NCBI RefSeq assembly: GCF_019711315.1
Contig: NZ_CP081294.1
Location: 62,001-126,000, forward strand
Length of the DNA stretch: 64,000 nt
Reading direction: 5' to 3'
DNA from: Qipengyuania gelatinilytica
GTDB lineage: Bacteria > Pseudomonadota > Alphaproteobacteria > Sphingomonadales > Sphingomonadaceae
Part shown: positions 46,061 to 54,584 of the stretch, piece by piece
Layout of the letters: every line of letters begins with the position of its first letter
Numbering within the stretch: position 1 is the stretch's first letter
The notes under the pieces: generated by a model
Database searches by the model: none
Seen by the model: the letters and a program-made list of their open reading frames with translations, nothing else
Told to the model about the DNA's origin: nothing
Program-made: the position numbers and the translations under genes

Positions 46061-47167
46061 CTATTTTCCACTCTTAGAGCGATTGTCCGGCATGCAAAGC
46101 ATGTCGCAGTTTTCCGGCGTCGTCTTTCCTCCCTTGTGCCATGGGATGCGGTGATCAGCCTCCATTTCATGAAACTCAAAATGCTTCTTACAAGCCGGGC
46201 AGATGCCCTTTTGTCGCGCATAGACCGCATGCTTCGTCTTTTCGTCAAAGGCGCGCAGGTTCAACGTTTTTGGGTTACCGGTCAGCAGGTAGGCGTAAAT
46301 GCCTTTTTTGCTTTCGACCTCGTCGTCATCGATAAGTGCAGCAATAAGCTTTTCAAGCTCGGCGGCGTTTAGTTTGTCGTCCTTATGCTCATTGTAGAAG
46401 CGCCCCCAAGGCAAGCCCTTCATAAGTCGAGCCCGCGCGCTGTCTTGATTAGGAAATACACGCTTCACCCAATCAAAAACCGCCTGCCAATAATCCCACA
46501 GTTCCTGCGCATCAGCATCCGAACGATGGATGTCCATGTAATTCTCGATCTTTCCGCCAGAAAGCCAATCGAGCGCGGTTTCTAAAACTTCTTGCCGATT
46601 CGGATCTGCTGATATCAGCTTGTCTCGCCCATCTTGGACTGCGGGCGGATTTCTTCGTGAGAACCAGCGTTTGGCGTCGGCGAGCCACGGGCCAGTATAA
46701 ATGGCATTGCGCAATTCCTGAGGACTCAATGGCTTGCCCGCGATATTAATTACCTTAAACCAATCGAGCTTGTCGTCGTCGCCTCCGTCGCACACATAGA
46801 TCGACAACTCGTAATCGAGAATTTGCTGCTGGCGTTCCTTCGGTAGGTTGAGAAACGAAAATGGGTTGCCGTCAATCTCGATTGAAAACTCGCCATTCAC
46901 GTATTGGCACAGGCTAATCGTGCGTTGCTGCCCGTCCATCAATTCATAGCCCTCACCCGCTACGGCCCAGTACATGGTATTAAGTGGAAAGCTTTTGCGA
47001 ACCGTATCGATGACTGCGTTGCGTTCCTTCGGCCCATAAACAAACTCACGTTGATAAGCGGGACGGATATTGAGCTTTCCACCAAACCCAGTCGCGCCTT
47101 CCTCGCCGTCGTCGGCGAAGCCCTCAACGAGGTCAGATACCTTTACCCTTTTCGGCTCAATTTTCAT
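46061..47167 (-). CDS. DUF262-HNH endonuclease
   Basis: 368 aa. The N-terminal DUF262 (ParB/Srx-like) domain has RPAYQREFVYGPKERNAVID and the signature DGQQRT (78-83), which in GmrSD, SspE and BrxU proteins binds or hydrolyses nucleotides and senses modified DNA. The C-terminal HNH domain has zinc pairs CPAC (323-326) and CDMLC (354-358), with the catalytic ADHRIPWHKGG (His339) and Asn353. It is therefore a likely DNA nuclease. Its start overlaps the methyltransferase stop by 11 bp, so the two are translationally coupled. The gene abuts the left inverted repeat and is less GC-rich than its surroundings. Confidence 0.9.
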   Translation of the reverse strand: MKIEPKRVKVSDLVEGFADDGEEGATGFGGKLNIRPAYQREFVYGPKERNAVIDTVRKSFPLNTMYWAVAGEGYELMDGQQRTISLCQYVNGEFSIEIDGNPFSFLNLPKERQQQILDYELSIYVCDGGDDDKLDWFKVINIAGKPLSPQELRNAIYTGPWLADAKRWFSRRNPPAVQDGRDKLISADPNRQEVLETALDWLSGGKIENYMDIHRSDADAQELWDYWQAVFDWVKRVFPNQDSARARLMKGLPWGRFYNEHKDDKLNAAELEKLIAALIDDDEVESKKGIYAYLLTGNPKTLNLRAFDEKTKHAVYARQKGICPACKKHFEFHEMEADHRIPWHKGGKTTPENCDMLCMPDNRSKSGK

Positions 47168-48353
47168 TGGTCTCTGTCCGTTTGCGAATCAAAATGCGAG
47201 GATATGTCTGGATAAAGACTTCATTTTCAACTCTATAGTAGGTTTTTTTTACTGGTGTTTTCCCTATTTTGATTGCAGCGCCATCGTTAAGTTTCTTTAC
47301 GTTCGACGTTTTTCCGCTCGCGCTTACTTGGACTTGTGTTGGATATTTCTTCGATGCGAGGCCAAACCAGGTTTTCGTGATTCCGACAATCTCAAATTGG
47401 TCAGGGTTGTGTTTCGCCAAAAATCCGAGTGGGACCCCCATTACGCCATTGTAGTCGCAGGGTATGTTTTTGAAGGCAGAAACTTCAATTGCATCAAAAT
47501 TATCGTATTTTGGGTAGTCATCCTCGTTGTATTTCTTAAATAGGGGCAATTTCTCGTGACGTTTTCGCAAATCAAGATTTGTCACCCAGCACATTGTTCC
47601 AAAACTACGCCATTTCTGTCCTTTATCGTCAACCCAATAGCGTGTTTCTTTTGGAGGGTAATCTGGAGGAACCTGAAATGACATGTCGCCATTATTGCTG
47701 CCGAGCCAAATTTCGCCGCGATAAATAAGTTCAAAAATCTCTTTAGTTGTGACCGCGTTTTGATTTCCCAAAATTACAAATCTCTTATTATGCGCTACTA
47801 ATAACTTAATATATTCGCGAAAGAGCGAAAAAGGCGGGTTTGTGACAACGATATCGGCTTGTTCCAGATAAGCGACGCATTCAGTGCTTCGAAAATCTCC
47901 GGCACCATATTCGGCATCGCCTTTCAATGTGCGGCAGACATTACCATCGCTCTTGAGCAGTTGCTCGACATCAGAGAGGTCAATTGCGCCGTCCCCATTG
48001 ATGTCAGGTACATTGGTGATCTCAACGGCATAAGGTTGCTTGCCCTCAGGCTTTAGCCCCTCAATATCGAGGAGCGGCAACCTCCCTCCCGCAACGCTCG
48101 ACCCGTCATAGCAAGTCGCGATTAACTTGTTGAGGCCGAGTGCGTTAAAATTAAGCGCGAAGTAACGGAAGAAATTGCTTTCGTAAGGATCATCACAATT
48201 GCAGAGGACTACTTTGTCACGGAACTTTTCGCGGTAATGGCGCAGTTCGTTTTCAATATCGGATAACTGAGTGTAAAACTCATCCTGTTTTGCAGTTTTT
48301 GCATTGGCTAGGGCTTTATTTCCAGTCCGGCTAATGGCAGACGATCCGGCCAT
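47157..48353 (-). CDS. EcoRI-family adenine-specific DNA methyltransferase
   Basis: 398 aa from the ATG at 48353, preceded by GGAAGA; a GTG at 48380 would add 9 residues. The start AKTAKQDEFYTQLSDIENEL, VVLCNCDDPYESNFFRYFA and the catalytic NPPFSLFREY (172-181) are characteristic of the M.EcoRI family, which methylates adenine N6. An EF-hand-like loop DINGDGAIDLSDVE lies at 117-130. The gene is clearly AT-richer than the window. It should protect DNA against its overlapping partner, the DUF262-HNH nuclease; the recognition site cannot be read from sequence. Confidence 0.93.
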   Translation of the reverse strand: MAGSSAISRTGNKALANAKTAKQDEFYTQLSDIENELRHYREKFRDKVVLCNCDDPYESNFFRYFALNFNALGLNKLIATCYDGSSVAGGRLPLLDIEGLKPEGKQPYAVEITNVPDINGDGAIDLSDVEQLLKSDGNVCRTLKGDAEYGAGDFRSTECVAYLEQADIVVTNPPFSLFREYIKLLVAHNKRFVILGNQNAVTTKEIFELIYRGEIWLGSNNGDMSFQVPPDYPPKETRYWVDDKGQKWRSFGTMCWVTNLDLRKRHEKLPLFKKYNEDDYPKYDNFDAIEVSAFKNIPCDYNGVMGVPLGFLAKHNPDQFEIVGITKTWFGLASKKYPTQVQVSASGKTSNVKKLNDGAAIKIGKTPVKKTYYRVENEVFIQTYPRILIRKRTETNEN

Positions 48354-48508
48354 ATTAATATCTTCCAGTTTCTTGTACACGATCTGTTCGCCTTAGCGAT
48401 CTCTCGCCGGTCGGTCCATGGGAAAACCCAACGCTCATCCGATTTGGATAGATTCGCAGCGTGCATCCATTTAGTGCTTAGGTCGGGTAAGTTTTTGACG
48501 GTCAACAT
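48308..48508 (-). CDS. Possible small ORF upstream of the methyltransferase
   Basis: 66 aa beginning MLTVKNLPDLSTKWMH and overlapping the 5' end of the methyltransferase by 46 bp in another frame. The first ~45 residues look protein-like (ERWVFPWTDRREIAKA), the rest is the methyltransferase frame-shifted. It might be a leader peptide, a small regulator of the operon, or a remnant of a longer methyltransferase N terminus broken by a frameshift. No helix-turn-helix of a controller protein is visible. Confidence 0.25.
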   Translation of the reverse strand: MLTVKNLPDLSTKWMHAANLSKSDERWVFPWTDRREIAKANRSCTRNWKILIWPDRLPLAGLEIKP

Positions 48509-48590
48509 ATCTAGCGATATTCGCGATTACTCTTCCCCATGTGAGCGCTAAGCAGCGAACAGGGCATTCACCGCAAGCTCGGTCACAGCC

Positions 48591-48682
48591 GCACCGCCAC
48601 GCGCCGTTCCGCGATTGCTTGTGCAATCGCTTCATGCGTTAAGTGACGTCGAATTGGTTCCGCGGCGCGGACCCGCCGGCCG
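48591..48682 (-). repeat. Right copy of the 92-bp inverted repeat
   Basis: Its reverse complement matches 45962-46053 at about 79 percent by hand count. The internal hairpin here is GCGATTGC-acaa-GCAATCGC; relative to the left copy, the closing pair next to the loop changed from T-A to C-G, a compensatory change. It lies 237 bp upstream of the methyltransferase start and 76 bp beyond the end of the terminase-like gene. The ~80 bp between it and the small ORF hold nothing I can name. Confidence 0.85.
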
Positions 48683-48758
48683 AACTTCGCGATGCGCTGC
48701 GCGCACCGGCTTCTAGCTAGTCGCTTGATGCGCAAGCTCCGGCGCTAGGCGCCTGCGC

Positions 48759-49601
48759 TCAATCCCACCCCTCATCCTTGATCGACCGCCAGCGGGGGTT
48801 CTCCTCCTCGCTGTCCTCCTCAACCTCGCTCTCGCCCTTACTTGACGTGAGAAGGGGCAAGCTCGGCCCCACGCGCCCTCGTGTGCCGTGATGGGGATCA
48901 TAAAGTTCATGCTCCGGGTCGCGTTCGGGGCAATAGCCTGCTGCGCGGTCGGCTTCCACGGCTTGCTCCAGTTCCTCGCGCAGGCGCTTCACGCGGGGGC
49001 TTTGGCGGCGTTCGCGTTCGAGGATCTTCTGGCGCAGCGCCTCCACCTTGCGGTCGATGCTGGCGCGGATATCGGCGACCGAGACGCTATTGCGCTCTGC
49101 CTCCCATTCCTTACGCCATTCCTTCTTCTTGCGCTCCAGCTCCATCGTGCCGACCGCGTTCAGGCCCTTTGCGCGCCCTTCTGCGAACCGCTCGGGCGCG
49201 CGGTTCCTCAGCATGAACATCAGCAGGCGGTCGTTATAGGATATGCGCGTGCCGACGAGCTGGCCGTAGGAGTACACGGGCACCTCCACCCCGTTCAATG
49301 CGCGGTCCATGGCCACGTCCTCGATCCGGCGCATCCCGAAATCGAGCGCGGCTTCCCAGGCGGCGGCGAATTCCTCCGCGCCCGGTTGGCGGCGCAGTTG
49401 GTAGGCACCGTGGGTGGAGCGGTTCACCGCGCGGCAGGCAGAAGCGACGCTGCCGGTATCGGCCAGCGCCTCGATAAAGGCTTGCTGGACGTGGGGCTTC
49501 CACCCGTTGCTGCGGTCTCTGAGGCGCGGAACGGGGGTAAAGGCGGGCAGGGTGCCAAGGTGTTTCGGGGTGCGGGCGGTGTCGGGTGCGTCGTCGTCCA
49601 T
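48759..49601 (-). CDS. Helix-turn-helix protein resembling phage terminase small subunits
   Basis: 280 aa. The N-terminal part has WKPHVQQAFIEALADTGSVASACRAVNRSTHGAYQLRRQPGAEEF (described in pieces: an AFIEALADTGSVASACRAV helix-turn-helix followed by AYQLRR), the DNA-binding layout of terminase small subunits, which recur as orphan genes in sphingomonads. A basic coiled-coil region (about 155-230) and a very acidic C-terminal tail (SEVEEDSEEENP) follow. No other phage gene is adjacent. It reads leftward toward the right inverted repeat. Confidence 0.72.
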   Translation of the reverse strand: MDDDAPDTARTPKHLGTLPAFTPVPRLRDRSNGWKPHVQQAFIEALADTGSVASACRAVNRSTHGAYQLRRQPGAEEFAAAWEAALDFGMRRIEDVAMDRALNGVEVPVYSYGQLVGTRISYNDRLLMFMLRNRAPERFAEGRAKGLNAVGTMELERKKKEWRKEWEAERNSVSVADIRASIDRKVEALRQKILERERRQSPRVKRLREELEQAVEADRAAGYCPERDPEHELYDPHHGTRGRVGPSLPLLTSSKGESEVEEDSEEENPRWRSIKDEGWD

Positions 49602-49638
49602 CCGCGAGGGTGGAGCAGAACGGGCGCGAGTAGGAAAG

Positions 49639-51003
49639 TCAGGCCGCGATGTCGCGGAGGAAGTTGGCTACGGCCTTGTCGAGGTCGATGAGGTGTTCGT
49701 TGACGTTGCCGAAGGCCTTGTCGACGAGGCTCGCCTGTTCATCCACGGCCTCGGCATTGCTCTTGATGACGTTGACCGTGTCGGCCATCGCGCGGGCGGT
49801 CATGGCGGTTTCGTCGATCATGCTGGCGATCGTGGTGACCTGGCCGGTCTGTTCCTGCATCGTGCGCTCGAAGGCGTCACTCGAGGAGCTGACGGCGCCG
49901 ATGTGATCGGTGATCGAGCGGTTGGCCTTGATCGTGCGGTCGCCCGAGGCCCGGATCTCGGCGATGCGGCGAACGATGTCGTCGGTCGCGCTTTCGGTCT
50001 GGCGGGCGAGGGCTTTGACTTCATCTGCCACCACGGCGAACCCCCGGCCGGCATCGCCTGCGTGGGCGGCCTCGATGGTGGCGTTGAGGGCGAGCATGCG
50101 GGTGAGGTCGGCGACTTCGCGGATAACGTCGACCACGTGGGCGACTTCGCGGGTGTCCTTGCCCAGCGCGTCGATGACTTCGCTGGCGTGCTGGGCCTGT
50201 CCGGCGGCATCGCGGCTTGCGCGGCTGATCTCGCCGACCGAACCGCGCACGTTCTCGATGCTCTGGACGAGGTCGCCGCTTTCGCGTGCGGCATTGCCCA
50301 TGACCTGCGCCGACTGTTCGGCGGCGGCGGCGATCTCGACGGCGTTGTCGACGAGACCCTGCGTGGCGGTCTTGGCGCGGCTGGCGAGCTTGCCGATAGC
50401 GGCGGAGCGGCGGGTCGTCTGTGCGACGAGTTCGGCGATGGAGGACTGGAACTGCGCGGCGATCTCTGCGCGGCGCGTTTCCTCGATATTCCGGGTGATG
50501 CGGTTGAGGCGGGCCACCATGAGTTCGACCGTCATCCGGTCGGTCGCGCCGAGGACGAGCATGCGCGCCTCGCGGTCTTCCTTGTCGGCAGCATGTGCGC
50601 TGGCAAGTTCAGATGCTCGCGAGAAAACGTGGTGGAGCACGGCCACCACGCGATAGGGCACGGCATCGTTCTCATGCGTCCAGTTGCCCACGGTGGAAGC
50701 GGCTTTCATCCACATTTCGTCGACCGGCTGCGTGAGGCGGTTCACCGTCCATTCGCGGAAAGTCGCGCAGGTGCCTTCGATGTCGCAGCTGGCGGAAAGC
50801 TGGTTGCTGTCGCGCATGTCCAGCAGGGCGGGCTTGAGCGGCTCGAGAATCCAGTCGACCTCGCCGACGATCTCTTCGCCGATCCGTGCGAGCAATTCCT
50901 GCTCGGCCTGACCGATCCCGAAAGCGTCGAGACGACCGTTCACTTCGATACGGTTCTTGCCAGTATTCGCAGCCATGCGGCCAGAGCCCCCAAATTCGTT
51001 CAT
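49639..51003 (-). CDS. Soluble methyl-accepting chemotaxis-like protein
   Basis: 454 aa. No membrane span or HAMP domain is visible; an N-terminal helical region of about 190 residues ([15 protein letters not shown] and following) precedes a coiled-coil MCP signalling domain whose hairpin tip reads [20 protein letters not shown] and [14 protein letters not shown]. It could be a cytosolic receptor signalling to CheA/CheW, or a non-chemotactic relative; no che gene is in the window. An internal ATG at 50976 ([12 protein letters not shown]) is an alternative start. The product ends 37 bp before the terminase-like gene. Confidence 0.88.
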   Translation of the reverse strand: MNEFGGSGRMAANTGKNRIEVNGRLDAFGIGQAEQELLARIGEEIVGEVDWILEPLKPALLDMRDSNQLSASCDIEGTCATFREWTVNRLTQPVDEMWMKAASTVGNWTHENDAVPYRVVAVLHHVFSRASELASAHAADKEDREARMLVLGATDRMTVELMVARLNRITRNIEETRRAEIAAQFQSSIAELVAQTTRRSAAIGKLASRAKTATQGLVDNAVEIAAAAEQSAQVMGNAARESGDLVQSIENVRGSVGEISRASRDAAGQAQHASEVIDALGKDTREVAHVVDVIREVADLTRMLALNATIEAAHAGDAGRGFAVVADEVKALARQTESATDDIVRRIAEIRASGDRTIKANRSITDHIGAVSSSSDAFERTMQEQTGQVTTIASMIDETAMTARAMADTVNVIKSNAEAVDEQASLVDKAFGNVNEHLIDLDKAVANFLRDIAA

Positions 51004-51058
51004 GCGGGGGCTCTAGCGCGAGGGATTTACCTTATGGTTAACGAGAATTTGCGCTCAC

Positions 51059-52324
51059 TTACGGGCGCGTCTGGCCATTCCCGTGCACGAGGTATTTGAA
51101 GCTGCACAGCTGTTCGAGCCCGACCGGGCCGCGGGCGTGCATCTTGCCGGTCGCAATACCGATCTCTGCGCCCATGCCGAACTCGCCGCCATCGGCAAAC
51201 TGCGTGCTGGCGTTGCGCATGACGATCGCGCTGTCGATCGAGGTCATGAACCGGCGTGCGGCATCATCGTCTTCGGTCATGATCGCATCGGTGTGATGCG
51301 AAGAGTGCGTGTCGACCCAGTGGATGGCTTCATCGAGGCCATCCACGACCTTCACGCTGGCGATAGGATCGAGATATTCGGTGTTCCAGTCGGCATCGGT
51401 GGCAGGCTTGATGCTGCCGTCGATCGCCACGGCTTCCTCGTCACCGCGCAATTCGCAATCGCTGCCCATGATCGCGGTGAGGCGCGGGATGAAATCCTTC
51501 GCCACGGCCCGGTCAACCACGATGCTTTCGGTCGCGCCGCAGACTCCGGTGCGGCGCAGCTTGGCGTTGCGGATCACATCGGTAGCCTTGTCGAGATCGG
51601 CTGCCTCGTGGACGTAGCTATGGCAGTTGCCGTCGAGGTGGAGGAGGGTGGGGACACTTGCCTGGTCCCGCACGAGCTCGACGAGGCCACGGCCACCACG
51701 CGGGATGACCAGATCGACAAACTCATCCGCCTTGAGCAGGGCGGCGACTGCGGCACGGTCGGTCGTGCCGACGGTCTGGACGGCATTTTCCAGAAGACCG
51801 GCTGCCTTGAGGCCCGCGCGCATACAATCGACGATCACGCGGGTGGAATGGCGGCTTTCGCTGCCGCCGCGCAGGATCACGGCGTTGCCGCTCTTGAGGC
51901 ACAGTGCACTCGCATCCGCGCCGACATTGGGGCGGCTTTCATAGATCATGCCGATGACGCCGATGGGAACCGCGACACGCTGGATAGTGAGGCCATTCGG
52001 GCGCTCGAAGGTCGCGAGCTCGCGGCCGACGGGGTCGGGAAGCTCGGCGATTTCTTCAAGCGCGCCTGCCATGCCTTCGATGCGGTCTTCGGTAAGGCGC
52101 AGGCGGTCGATGAAGCTCTCGGGCTTCTTGCCCTCGACGCTCTTCACGTCTTCGGCATTGGCCTCGAGCAGCTCGGGCGTTGCATTGCGCAGGGCCTTGG
52201 CGGCCTCGCGCAGGGCAGTGTTCTTGGCGTCCGTGCTGGCGGACAGGAGCCCACGTGCTGCATCGCGGGCATTGCGGCCGAGCGTTGCTACGTGGATCTG
52301 CGGGTCAAGTGTCTGGTCGTTCAT
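51059..52324 (-). CDS. proA: Gamma-glutamyl phosphate reductase
   Basis: 421 aa from the ATG at 52324. ProA reduces gamma-glutamyl phosphate to glutamate semialdehyde, the second step of proline synthesis. [35 protein letters not shown] (noted in parts: IYESRPNV and [11 protein letters not shown]) and the catalytic Cys in [11 protein letters not shown] are typical. It lies 46 bp downstream of proC in the leftward arm of a proline locus; proB is on the other strand. Confidence 0.97.
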   Translation of the reverse strand: MNDQTLDPQIHVATLGRNARDAARGLLSASTDAKNTALREAAKALRNATPELLEANAEDVKSVEGKKPESFIDRLRLTEDRIEGMAGALEEIAELPDPVGRELATFERPNGLTIQRVAVPIGVIGMIYESRPNVGADASALCLKSGNAVILRGGSESRHSTRVIVDCMRAGLKAAGLLENAVQTVGTTDRAAVAALLKADEFVDLVIPRGGRGLVELVRDQASVPTLLHLDGNCHSYVHEAADLDKATDVIRNAKLRRTGVCGATESIVVDRAVAKDFIPRLTAIMGSDCELRGDEEAVAIDGSIKPATDADWNTEYLDPIASVKVVDGLDEAIHWVDTHSSHHTDAIMTEDDDAARRFMTSIDSAIVMRNASTQFADGGEFGMGAEIGIATGKMHARGPVGLEQLCSFKYLVHGNGQTRP

Positions 52325-52370
52325 GAAATCTCTCTTGTGCTTTCTTTGGGGGCGGGAGGCGCGACTGTCG

Positions 52371-53315
52371 TCAGCGCAGCTCCACCGCCCGGTCATAGGC
52401 AGCCTGCAATGTAGCATGCAGGCGGGTGGAAAGGCCATCGTCGCCATTGAGGGCATCGAGGCCGGCGGCGGTCGTGCCGCCCTTGCTGGTCACCGAGTTG
52501 CGCAATTCCTCCAGGTCCGGTGCGCCGGGCTCGCTGGCCATGGCGATTGCGCCGCCAATGGTGCCGAGGACCATTTCGCGTGCCTCGTCCTCGTCGAAGC
52601 CTTGCGCGATTGCAGCTTCGGCATAGGCGCGTGCGATCTCGAAAACATAGCCGGGGCCGGACCCGGCGACCGCTGTGACGCGATCGAGCTTTTCCTCGCT
52701 GTCGACAGTGATCGTCGATCCAGCGCGGCGCATGAAGGCTTCGGCATGGGTCATGTGATCGGCAGAAGCATGAGGGCCGGGGCAGATGCCGCTCACGCCG
52801 CGACCGATTGCCGCGGGCAGGTTGGGCATGGTGCGGACCACGGGAGCGTCGCCCATCAGTTTCGACAGGCGCGTCGCGGAATAGCCTGCCGCAATCGAGA
52901 GGACATATCCGCCGGGTGCGAGGTTGGCCGCGTACTCGGGCATGATGTCGTCGATCATTTGCGGCTTTATGGCAGCTACGATGCAATCGAAGCGCTGGTC
53001 CGAGACCTGGCTGCGTTCGCTGACGAGCGTGACGCCTTCCGGCAGGTCGCTTGCCATGGGATCGACGACCGTTATGGTTTCGTGTCCGCTGACCCACTGG
53101 GAAAGTAATGCGGAGCCCATTTTTCCGCATCCGACAATAAGAATTGAATTTACGATCTTAGAATTCCGTTTCCGCGCTCCACGCGCTGTATGTAATTCTT
53201 CAAATATGGTTAAATCGAAATAAGCGAATTTGTGGTTCTCATGTATACTTGACTTAATACTTCGAAATACTTTCGCATTCGATATTTTGAAAAAGGCGGT
53301 TGTGCAGTGCACCAT
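52371..53315 (-). CDS. proC: Pyrroline-5-carboxylate reductase with abnormal N terminus
   Basis: The conserved protein begins [19 protein letters not shown] (NADP motif) and continues with [32 protein letters not shown] and [15 protein letters not shown], all typical of ProC, which makes proline. The expected start, by family length (~260 aa), is at 53153, but that codon is GTA. The only in-frame ATG/GTG/TTG are ATG 53315 and GTG 53312, adding about 54 AT-coded residues ([13 protein letters not shown]...) unlike any ProC. Either the extension is translated, a rare start codon is used, or the start was mutated. proA follows 46 bp downstream. Confidence 0.85.
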   Translation of the reverse strand: MVHCTTAFFKISNAKVFRSIKSSIHENHKFAYFDLTIFEELHTARGARKRNSKIVNSILIVGCGKMGSALLSQWVSGHETITVVDPMASDLPEGVTLVSERSQVSDQRFDCIVAAIKPQMIDDIMPEYAANLAPGGYVLSIAAGYSATRLSKLMGDAPVVRTMPNLPAAIGRGVSGICPGPHASADHMTHAEAFMRRAGSTITVDSEEKLDRVTAVAGSGPGYVFEIARAYAEAAIAQGFDEDEAREMVLGTIGGAIAMASEPGAPDLEELRNSVTSKGGTTAAGLDALNGDDGLSTRLHATLQAAYDRAVELR

Positions 53316-53366
53316 CCCTATCTACATTGTGTTCTAGAAATTTCAAGGTAGACAGATTTTCATTTT
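53140..53366 (+). promoter_or_regulatory. AT-rich divergent region between proC and proB
   Basis: About 225 bp that are conspicuously AT-rich (for example AATATGGTTAAATCGAAATAAGCG and CATGTATACTTGACTTAATAC, seen within 53205-53262) in a high-GC genome. It should hold the promoters of proB (rightward) and proC-proA (leftward). The rightward sequence TTGACT near 53248 could be a -35 element. proB has no clear Shine-Dalgarno sequence before its ATG (CATTTTATGACC). No operator is identified. Confidence 0.5.
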
Positions 53367-54515
53367 ATGACCAAGAAACGCAATATTGTTGTCAAAATCG
53401 GTTCGGCGCTCCTCGCCAACCAGGAACTGCTGACTCCGCGTTACGGTTTCCTCCAGCGCCTACTTGAGGATATCGCCCAGCTGCGGTCAGAGGGAAACGA
53501 TGTGATCCTGTGCTCGTCCGGATCGGTCGCGCTCGGACTGCGCATCATCGGTGAAACGCCCGAAAGTGCTGGAATATCCGATAAGCAGGCTGCCGCAGCA
53601 TGTGGCATGCCGCTGCTGCTCAATGCCTATAAGCAGGTCGGTCACGAATTCGGTTTCGATATCGCGCAGGTGCTGCTGACGCTCGGCGATTTCGAAGACC
53701 ATCGCCGCTTCCTCAATACCCGTAACACCGTCGCCCGCTTGCTCGAAGCAGGGGTCATGCCGATCGTGAACGAGAACGACACGATCACGACGGAGGAAAT
53801 CCGTGTCGGGGACAACGATCGTCTCGCGGCGAAGGTCGCCCAGATGGTCGGCGCGACCGATTTCATCATCCTGACTGGCGTGGACGGGCTCTACGATCGC
53901 AACCCGGATGATCCGGATGCCGTGTTTATTCCGGAAGTGTCCGATGTCGGTCCCTATATGGAGGCGACCAAGGGCAAGAGCACGCTGGGTACCGGCGGCA
54001 TGGAAACCAAGCTTCAGGCCGCCAATATGGCGCAGGAAGCCGGCGTCACGACCTGGATCGCGCAGGGCGAGGTCGATCGTCCGCTGTCCACCGTGCTCGA
54101 CGGGAGCCGCCGTGCAACGAAGATCATCCCGAACCCCAATCCGCTGTCCGGCTGGGATAGCTGGATTGCCAACCGCCTGCAGATGGCGGGAAGCCTCGTC
54201 ATCAGCGAAGACACCGCCAAGGCGATCGCCAATGACGACCGGCCGATCCGGCGCGCCGACGTCGTATCGATGGATGGCGATTTCACCCGCGGCGATGTCC
54301 TGCATATCTATGACAGCAAGGGCATCGAACGGGCGAGGGGGCTTAGCGACTTCACCTCGGAGGAACTGCGGGTCCTGATCAACAATCCCGACACCGATGC
54401 GGAGCAATTGCTGGGCTATAAGACCCGCGGCGAAATTATTCGCTCGAACAATCTCGTCATGCTCGAGACGCGTCACCTGCTATGGGATGCGCCCCCTGCC
54501 ATTACCGAGGCATGA
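53367..54515 (+). CDS. proB: Glutamate 5-kinase
   Basis: 382 aa. ProB phosphorylates glutamate, the first and feedback-regulated step of proline synthesis. The N-terminal amino-acid kinase domain (about 1-260) has VVKIGSALLANQE, CSSGSVALGLRI, NENDTITTEEIRVGDNDRL and GTGGMETKLQAA; the C-terminal PUA domain (about 280-370) follows. It is divergent from proC-proA and has no obvious ribosome-binding site before its ATG. Confidence 0.97.
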   Translation: MTKKRNIVVKIGSALLANQELLTPRYGFLQRLLEDIAQLRSEGNDVILCSSGSVALGLRIIGETPESAGISDKQAAAACGMPLLLNAYKQVGHEFGFDIAQVLLTLGDFEDHRRFLNTRNTVARLLEAGVMPIVNENDTITTEEIRVGDNDRLAAKVAQMVGATDFIILTGVDGLYDRNPDDPDAVFIPEVSDVGPYMEATKGKSTLGTGGMETKLQAANMAQEAGVTTWIAQGEVDRPLSTVLDGSRRATKIIPNPNPLSGWDSWIANRLQMAGSLVISEDTAKAIANDDRPIRRADVVSMDGDFTRGDVLHIYDSKGIERARGLSDFTSEELRVLINNPDTDAEQLLGYKTRGEIIRSNNLVMLETRHLLWDAPPAITEA

Positions 54516-54584
54516 TCGCACACGGGGAAATCGCGCAGAACTTCACTTGGCGTTCAGCAGGGTGCTGGCTATAGGCTCCCCCCT

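Noticed and set aside
46136..46585. Short plus-strand frames over the DUF262-HNH gene
   Set aside because: The minus-strand product has intact DGQQRT and HNH motifs; these frames have none.
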